Below, piece by piece: positions 63,950 to 64,000 of a stretch of 64,000 bases of DNA. The position numbers were made by a program, and so were the translations under genes. The notes beneath the pieces are model-generated. The model was not told the DNA's origin. It did no database searches and saw only the letters and a list, made by a program, of their open reading frames with translations. Positions within the stretch are counted from its first letter, which is position 1; each line of letters starts with the position of its first letter. This DNA is from Methylocystis sp. Sn-Cys (lineage in GTDB: Bacteria; Pseudomonadota; Alphaproteobacteria; Rhizobiales; Beijerinckiaceae). The stretch covers positions 151,372 through 215,371 of the forward strand of contig NZ_JAERVJ010000009.1 of assembly GCF_016745395.1 (NCBI RefSeq), given 5' to 3'.

Positions 63950-64000
63950 TGGATGCGGGGGCAGGATTTGAACCTGCGACCTTCAGGTTATGAGCCTGAC
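63950..64000 (-). tRNA. tRNA-Met (CAT), probably initiator; 5' part outside the window
   Basis: The minus strand reads an anticodon arm CAGG-CTCATAA-CCTG (anticodon CAT), AAGGTC and a T arm GCAGG-TTCAAAT-CCTGC. CCCCGCA and a possible TCCA end follow. The GTCAGGCTCATAACCTGAAG stretch matches rhizobial initiator tRNAs, in which one of the three usual G-C anticodon-stem pairs is A-U. The acceptor 5' half and D arm are cut off by the window end, so the C1-A72 mismatch cannot be checked. Confidence 0.8.

Overview
This GC-rich window reads as chromosomal DNA from an alphaproteobacterium, most likely in the Hyphomicrobiales (Rhizobiales). The order lepB-rnc-era-recO, the run cysQ-DUF4170-waaA-lpxK-DUF2093, a DUF6101 protein, an Omp25/31-type porin and a rhizobial-type Zur box all point there. 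A two-subunit molybdenum storage protein (mosB-mosA) together with phosphoribulokinase, transketolase, class II aldolase and ribulose-phosphate epimerase suggests a diazotrophic C1 or autotrophic lineage such as Methylocystaceae or Beijerinckiaceae. That placement is inference; no nif, pmo or rubisco gene lies in the window.

Layout. 0-10.6 kb: end of an O-antigen-ligase-like membrane protein, a WD40 protein, thiD, a YqeY protein, carA, a porin, a lipoprotein, a DUF2975/HTH pair and copper genes (CopD- and CopC-like). 10.9-18.5 kb: an effector-binding-domain protein, dapF-mtaB, a CocE-type hydrolase, a PRC-barrel protein, a TerC-family protein, a TPR lipoprotein and rpsU. 18.8-22.8 kb: a zinc-uptake block with a Zur box, a small His-rich membrane protein, znuC-znuB-znuA and a His-rich COG0523 GTPase. 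23-31 kb: a UPF0114 protein, a YgiQ radical SAM protein, a Tat-exported phospholipase C and mosB-mosA. 31-40 kb: DUF6101, cysQ, DUF4170, waaA, lpxK, DUF2093, a stand-alone DGQHR protein, a GT2 glycosyltransferase and a periplasmic solute-binding protein. 40-45 kb: a LuxR-type regulator and a two-gene TPR-CHAT protease cassette. 45-51.5 kb: parC, recO, DUF1737, era, rnc and lepB. 51.7-58.4 kb: prk, tkt, fba and rpe, interrupted by an AT-rich foreign gene and a DinJ-YafQ toxin-antitoxin pair. 58.8-64 kb: a Na+/H+ antiporter, a divergent pyruvate-kinase-like protein, tRNA-Gln, very small membrane proteins, a YjdM/PhnA protein and part of a probable initiator tRNA-Met.

The most interesting unit is the CHAT cassette at 41.4-44.8 kb. 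A 166-residue protein with one hydrophobic segment is translationally coupled to an 869-residue TPR-CHAT protease carrying an intact His/Cys pair. The cassette is bracketed by two 122-bp colinear direct repeats. Each consists of a dispersed hairpin repeat plus a copy of the 3' end of parC: the right copy is the real gene end and the left copy is a displaced remnant. This looks like insertion at the parC 3' end and may be an undescribed protease-effector (conflict or regulated-death) module.

Intergenic space is filled with at least four families of dispersed palindromic repeats, called A-E below. The B family alone has nine copies of about 80 bp, and one B copy sits inside an A copy.
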